Origin: Methyloradius palustris
GTDB lineage: Bacteria; Pseudomonadota; Gammaproteobacteria; Burkholderiales; Methylophilaceae
DNA: 64,000 bases
Assembly: GCF_019703875.1 (NCBI RefSeq)
Contig: NZ_AP024110.1
Coordinates: 744,001-808,000 of the forward strand
Direction of reading: 5' to 3'
Every line of letters begins with the position of its first letter. The first letter of the stretch is position 1. Shown one piece after another: positions 59,912 through 64,000 of this stretch. The translations under genes and the position numbers were made by a program. The notes beneath the pieces were generated by a model that was given only the letters and a program-made list of their open reading frames with translations, was not told where the DNA came from and searched no databases.

Positions 59912-59928
59912 TGCGGCATATTGTCACA
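59912..59928. promoter_or_regulatory. RegA-type dyad GCGGC-N5-GTCAC
   Basis: GCGGC-ATATT-GTCAC (59913-59927) lies between the divergent PCuAC and second TonB receptor genes and could serve both. The right arm differs from the consensus by one base. Confidence 0.6.
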
Positions 59929-60064
59929 AGGCCTCTGTTCCATTGTTACGAACGTTCAGTCAAATAAGTTATTTAACGCATAACTCGACTTGGTGTGAGT
60001 ATCGTATGATTAATTAATAATTACTCATACGTTGCACTAAATTCAAAATCAATCATGAATAATT

Positions 60065-62116
60065 ATGTCTACTAGATACAAATTACCCTGGCTTCTTTTA
60101 ATTGGTTTGCTTGCCACTCATACTGTTCTTGCCGCAGATAGCCTACAGCTAGAACCTATCGAGGTGATCGGGCATTACGATAACGCAGTAGGTACGTCAG
60201 ATGCAGCCAGTCAGGGAACAGTCACTTCCAGCTTGATTGAGAACAGACCCACCCTGCGAACAGGTGAACTACTAGAATTTGTTCCTGGCATGATCGTGTC
60301 ACAGCATAGTGGCGATGGTAAGGCGAATCAGTATTACCTTCGAGGATTTAACCTAGACCACGGTACTGACTTTGCCACCTATGTCGATGATGTACCCGTC
60401 AATATGCGTACCCATGCACATGGTCAGGGCTATACCGACCTTAATTTTCTTATCCCTGAATTAGTCAGCCGAATTGACTACAAGAAAGGCCCTTACTTTG
60501 CTGATGAGGGAGACTTCTCTTCTGCAGGCGCAGCACATATCGGTATTGCAAACAAACTTCCACAAGGCATTGCCTCCTTGTCTATCGGTGATAATGGCTA
60601 TCAACGTGCAGTGCTGGCTAAGTCGTTTGATGCTGCCAATGGCATATTGCTATACGGTCTGGAAATCAATCGCAATAATGGCCCTTGGGAAACACCTGAA
60701 GACGTTAAAAAGTACAGTGGCGTACTACGCTATAGCGAGGGTGATGCTAGCAATGGCTTTAACTTCACAGCCATGGCCTATCACAACAAATGGAACTCGA
60801 CCGACCAGATACCATTACGCGCCGTGGACTCTGGACAGCTTGGACGCTTTGGCGCAATTGACCCGACTGATGGTGGTGAGTCATCACGCTATAGCTTGGC
60901 TTATAGCATGCACCAGAAAGACAAGGATGGTGCTTTTGCATTCAATGCCTATGCAGTGCAATCCTCACTAGACCTTTACAGTGACTTTACCTACTTCCTC
61001 AATAACCCTGTAGATGGCGACCAGTTCAACCAGAGCGAACGTCGCAAGATGGTTGGCTTTAATGTGAGTAAGACTTGGTATCACACCCTCGGCGGTTTTG
61101 ATATGCAGAACAAGATAGGCTTGCAGACACGTTATGATGACCTGTCACCTGTCTCGCTCTATAACACCGTAGCGCAGCAAAGAACCTCACTCATCCGTAC
61201 CGACAATGTAAAAGAAGCCAGTGCTGGACTCTACGCAGAGAACTCAACGCAATGGCTGGAGAAGTTCCGAACGGTCACTGGCTTGCGTTTTGATGCCTAC
61301 AACTTTGATGTGCAAAGTAGTATTCAGGGTGATTCAGGTAATGTGAATGCAACGACCACTTCACCCAAGCTATCACTCATCTTTGGGCCATGGGCTAAGA
61401 CCGAGTATTTCATCAACTACGGCAGAGGTTTTCATAGCAATGATGCCAGAGGGACTACCGAGACTCAGCTACCGAGTGGAGGAACTGCAACACCTGTCAC
61501 GCCTTTAGTAGCGACTCATGGCAGTGAGATTGGCATTAGGACTGAGCTTATCTCTGGCTTGCAAAGCTCCTTAGCCTTATGGCGATTGGATATTGCTTCA
61601 GAGCTGGTATTTGTAGGCGATGCGGGAGAAACTGAACCTAGCCGAGCTAGTAGACGTCAGGGTATTGAGTGGAGTAATCACTACATTGCGAATGACTGGT
61701 TGCTATTGGATATGGACTTGGCAGCATCCCATGCGCGCTATACCGAGAATGATCCTGCAGGTAACTACATACCTGGCTCTGTTGATAAGGTCGCTTCGTT
61801 TGGTGCTACGGTGACTAGTCTGGGTAACTGGTATGGTGGTTTTCAGTTCCGCTACTTCGGGCCACGTCCTTTGATTGAGGATAACAGTGTGCGGTCTGAA
61901 TCAACCGCCATTGCTTATGCACGCATAGGCTACAAGATAAACCCTAAGGCCAAACTGACGCTTGATGTGTTCAACCTGTTTGACAGCAAGGCCAGTGACA
62001 TTGATTACTACTACACCTCAAGGCTTAACGGTGAGTCTGCAGCTGGCGTTGATGATATTCACTTCCATCCTGTGGAGCCGAGAACTTTAAGGCTCACGCT
62101 GGTATATGATTTCTAA
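60065..62116 (+). CDS. TonB-dependent receptor, ligand unknown
   Basis: This 683-residue receptor has a signal peptide (about 1-24), a plug (RGFNLDHGTDFATYVDDVPVNMRTHAHGQGYTDLNF) and a barrel that ends in the terminal aromatic VYDF. The plug contains M114, H117, H119 and D125, a potential metal-binding cluster. It is a different subfamily from the OprC-like receptor. It is divergent from the PCuAC gene with a RegA-type dyad between them. Copper or a metallophore is plausible; other metals, including lanthanides known to matter to methylotrophs, cannot be excluded. Confidence 0.88.
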   Translation: MSTRYKLPWLLLIGLLATHTVLAADSLQLEPIEVIGHYDNAVGTSDAASQGTVTSSLIENRPTLRTGELLEFVPGMIVSQHSGDGKANQYYLRGFNLDHGTDFATYVDDVPVNMRTHAHGQGYTDLNFLIPELVSRIDYKKGPYFADEGDFSSAGAAHIGIANKLPQGIASLSIGDNGYQRAVLAKSFDAANGILLYGLEINRNNGPWETPEDVKKYSGVLRYSEGDASNGFNFTAMAYHNKWNSTDQIPLRAVDSGQLGRFGAIDPTDGGESSRYSLAYSMHQKDKDGAFAFNAYAVQSSLDLYSDFTYFLNNPVDGDQFNQSERRKMVGFNVSKTWYHTLGGFDMQNKIGLQTRYDDLSPVSLYNTVAQQRTSLIRTDNVKEASAGLYAENSTQWLEKFRTVTGLRFDAYNFDVQSSIQGDSGNVNATTTSPKLSLIFGPWAKTEYFINYGRGFHSNDARGTTETQLPSGGTATPVTPLVATHGSEIGIRTELISGLQSSLALWRLDIASELVFVGDAGETEPSRASRRQGIEWSNHYIANDWLLLDMDLAASHARYTENDPAGNYIPGSVDKVASFGATVTSLGNWYGGFQFRYFGPRPLIEDNSVRSESTAIAYARIGYKINPKAKLTLDVFNLFDSKASDIDYYYTSRLNGESAAGVDDIHFHPVEPRTLRLTLVYDF

Positions 62117-62157
62117 TCAAGCGTCTGGTATGAGTCGAAAGCAGTCCCTGATGGCAG

Positions 62158-62190
62158 TAAAAAAATAGGCCAGCTGTTTAGCTGGCCTAA
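62158..62190 (-). terminator. Intrinsic terminator downstream of the narL-type gene
   Basis: The stem TAGGCCAGC / GCTGGCCTA (62166-62174 / 62181-62189) is followed on the minus strand by seven T. The 62191-62329 stretch holds no gene. Confidence 0.75.
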
Positions 62191-62329
62191 TCAATTGCTA
62201 ATATCGATCAAAAGACATTAACTTTATGGAGATTAAGATACTTGGAGATGAATCAATTATCTAACCTGAACTAATTCTCTCAGCTTTGTGAGATGTCCAA
62301 TAGTGAACTTTTCCCAACGTAACATCGTA

Positions 62330-62968
62330 TTATTCACGACCTTCTACAACACCAAAACGAATGGCCAAATGGACTAATTGCCCAGTTGTTGTAGCACCGA
62401 TTTTTTGTCTTACTTGTGTTTGTAAATTAGCGGCTGTTTTATAGCCGATTTGTAAACTTGCCGAGATTTCAGAGAGTGATTCGCCTTTTGCTACACGACG
62501 AAATATTTCAAACTCTCTCGGTGAGAGATATTCTGCTGGATTGCTCGCATCTGACAATTTATGCATCGCAATATACTGGGCAATTTCATGGCTAATGTAA
62601 TTACCACCCTTAAGCACCTTTTCGACAGCCTCAATTAAAACCTCTGGTGCTGCGGATTTCACAAGATACCCCTTAGCCCCAGCCTGCAAGGCTCTCATGG
62701 CATATAGATTGTCATCATGCAGACTAAATACGATGATTTTTGCATGCGTATCACGCTCAATAATTCTTTTGAGCGTCTCCAAGCCACCAATCCCTGGCAT
62801 ATCCAGATCAAGCAATCCAACATCAGGTTTGCATTCTTGCCACAATGCATAAGCACGCTCCCCTGATGATGCCTCTGCCACTATGGTATAGCCTAATTGC
62901 TCTAGCAATGTTCTTAGGCCCTGTCTCACTACAATATGATCATCAGCAAGTAGTACTTTAGTTTCCAT
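62330..62968 (-). CDS. NarL/FixJ-family response regulator
   Basis: This 212-residue regulator has a receiver (LLADDHIVVRQGLRTLLEQLG; phosphoacceptor in GLLDLDMPGIGG; VKSAAPEVL lysine) and a LuxR-type HTH (LSPREFEIFRRVAKGESLSEISASLQIGYKTAANLQTQVRQKIGA). The ribosome site GGAGG precedes the ATG. It lies 13 bp after the kinase gene and forms a two-component pair; the target is unknown, though the adjacent TonB receptor is a candidate. Confidence 0.92.
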   Translation of the reverse strand: METKVLLADDHIVVRQGLRTLLEQLGYTIVAEASSGERAYALWQECKPDVGLLDLDMPGIGGLETLKRIIERDTHAKIIVFSLHDDNLYAMRALQAGAKGYLVKSAAPEVLIEAVEKVLKGGNYISHEIAQYIAMHKLSDASNPAEYLSPREFEIFRRVAKGESLSEISASLQIGYKTAANLQTQVRQKIGATTTGQLVHLAIRFGVVEGRE

Positions 62969-62981
62969 ACTGCCTCCTCAC

Positions 62982-64000
62982 TCAGTTGCTTGTGATTGGA
63001 ATAATTGCGGTCAAGAGAACGCCCGGCGTGTTTTTGGCAATAGTAAAAACACCCCCTGCGGATTCAACACGCTCGCGCATACCGACTAAACCAAAGCCCT
63101 TACTGGCGGGCTTTTCTATGAAGCCAATACCATCGTCTTTGATCTCAACCATAAGCATCTTTTTTTTGTATCGAGAGGTCATTTTTACACTGATGTTAAC
63201 CAAGCTAGCTTCAGCATGTCGTGCAACATTAGTCAGCGCCTCTTGCGCCAGACGATAAGCAATCAAGCTGATATCAGGGGGTAATCGCGAGCATTCATGA
63301 TCAAAAAATAATTCGCATTTAGTATCGGCATGCTGTAGCTGCCACTCCTCAATAAGTAAATTCAGCGCTTCTACCAACCCATAGGCATCGAGTTCTGGTG
63401 GCCTCAATCTCTTGATCAGTGCTTTGACTGATGCTTGGATATGCTCAGCATGACTAGAAATACGCTGCGATAACTCGGCCATATTTTTCATTGTGCTGTT
63501 TTTTATTGCTAAAGCATCCATACGAATCGCTGTCAGATATTGACCCATATCATCATGAATCTCACGCGCGAGATTTTTACGCTCATCCTCTTGCACTTTC
63601 ATTGCATGGCGAATCAATTGTTGATTATCGCTTAGCAATTTTGCGAGCTCCTTTTCGGCAAGATATTGCTCGGTAATATCATAAAAAAAACCATGAATTC
63701 TGCTAAGTTCAGGATTGATAGTATCTACTGCATAAGTAAACCGAGCAGAGACTATCCAAGGCGCACCATCATGCCTTTGTGCGGTGAGTTCAAAAAAATC
63801 TGTATGGTGTTTTAACTGAAGGCTAGCAAAAATCTCATTCCATTGATCCCCCAATATCAGGTTCAAGTTAAGCTGGCTTGCATAGCGGCCAGACATGGAG
63901 CTAAACACATCATTTGCCAAAATGATATTGCCATCAATGCTGGCTACAAAGTTACCACTCAAACCCTCATCAAATAGTCTTTTATAGAGCCGCTGGCTTT
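62982..64000 (-). CDS. PAS-domain NarX-type histidine kinase (cut by window edge)
   Basis: The frame is open to the window edge and the 5' end is missing. The visible part has a PAS domain (LYKRLFDEGLSGNF...DGNIILANDVFS), a PAC segment (RIHGFFYDITEQYLAEKEL), the HisKA_3 H-box LAREIHDDMGQYLTAIRM and the HATPase lobe (ALTNVARHAEAS; KDDGIGF; GFGLVGMRERVES). It pairs with the NarL-type regulator. The PAS domain suggests small-molecule or redox sensing. Confidence 0.92.
   Translation of the reverse strand, partial: SQRLYKRLFDEGLSGNFVASIDGNIILANDVFSSMSGRYASQLNLNLILGDQWNEIFASLQLKHHTDFFELTAQRHDGAPWIVSARFTYAVDTINPELSRIHGFFYDITEQYLAEKELAKLLSDNQQLIRHAMKVQEDERKNLAREIHDDMGQYLTAIRMDALAIKNSTMKNMAELSQRISSHAEHIQASVKALIKRLRPPELDAYGLVEALNLLIEEWQLQHADTKCELFFDHECSRLPPDISLIAYRLAQEALTNVARHAEASLVNISVKMTSRYKKKMLMVEIKDDGIGFIEKPASKGFGLVGMRERVESAGGVFTIAKNTPGVLLTAIIPITSN

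Noticed and set aside
1..64000. CRISPR array, prophage or complete insertion sequence
   Set aside because: No regularly spaced direct repeats, cas, phage structural or transposase genes were seen.

Overview
The window looks like chromosomal DNA of a betaproteobacterium, most likely a methylotroph of the Methylophilaceae (Methylotenera type). This is an inference from gene content and order: an ETF / ETF-ubiquinone oxidoreductase / ferredoxin-NADP reductase block, 6-phosphogluconate dehydrogenase, PEP carboxylase, a PEP-CTERM protein, the ubiE-ubiJ-ubiB cluster and the lolB-ispE-tRNA-Gln-prs-rplY-pth-ychF cluster. No 16S gene is present to confirm it.

Layout. 0-8.2 kb: electron-transfer flavoprotein genes with a divergent LysR regulator, a FemAB-like acyltransferase, an orphan XdhC-family protein and gnd. 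8.4-11.3 kb: a Cpx-type envelope-stress module (Spy/CpxP-like protein divergent from a CpxR/CpxA pair, with a GTAAA-N5-GTAAA box between them). 11.4-19.6 kb: Lon-N protein, PPP-type phosphatase, ppc, a TPR/glycosyltransferase-like protein and a membrane diguanylate cyclase. 19.7-23.2 kb: PEP-CTERM protein, a 60-residue protein, a second diguanylate cyclase, DUF2971 protein. 23.2-30.8 kb: tRNA-Met, then the translation/isoprenoid/lipoprotein cluster. 31-42 kb: candidate small RNA, Gld-type ABC exporter operon, mutM, the ubiquinone genes, a dynamin-like GTPase coupled to ccoS and a 33-residue membrane protein. 42.1-43.1 kb: rpoH behind a CIRCE element.

43.2-51.95 kb is an accessory mosaic: a second 60-residue protein, a MarR/DUF1398 pair, a visibly GC-rich SDR/TetR cassette with a duplicated, broken tetR, three AT-rich genes of unknown function, a truncated TcmP-like gene and an attC-like site. 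Short hairpins with a conserved six-base loop are dispersed between these genes.

51.97-62.1 kb is the most interesting part: an apparent copper-acquisition locus. It holds an OprC-like TonB receptor with a CxxxM/HxM site, a cytochrome c, a small membrane protein, a RegB-type kinase carrying a Met/His-rich extracytoplasmic loop, a RegA-type regulator, a TlpA-like thioredoxin, a probable copper-uptake-associated protein, an exported CASCGC barrel protein, a PCuAC copper chaperone with a perfect metal motif, and a second TonB receptor. Dyads of the type GYGRC-N5-GTCGC (RegA/PrrA/RoxR-like) lie in front of essentially every transcription unit. I infer a regulon in which the RegBA pair, possibly modified to sense copper, controls copper import for cuproenzymes. 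The window ends in a NarX/NarL-type two-component system.

A second undescribed candidate is a 42-43 bp promoter box (core TAGTC-N5-GACTA) in front of both 60-residue protein genes and one diguanylate cyclase gene.
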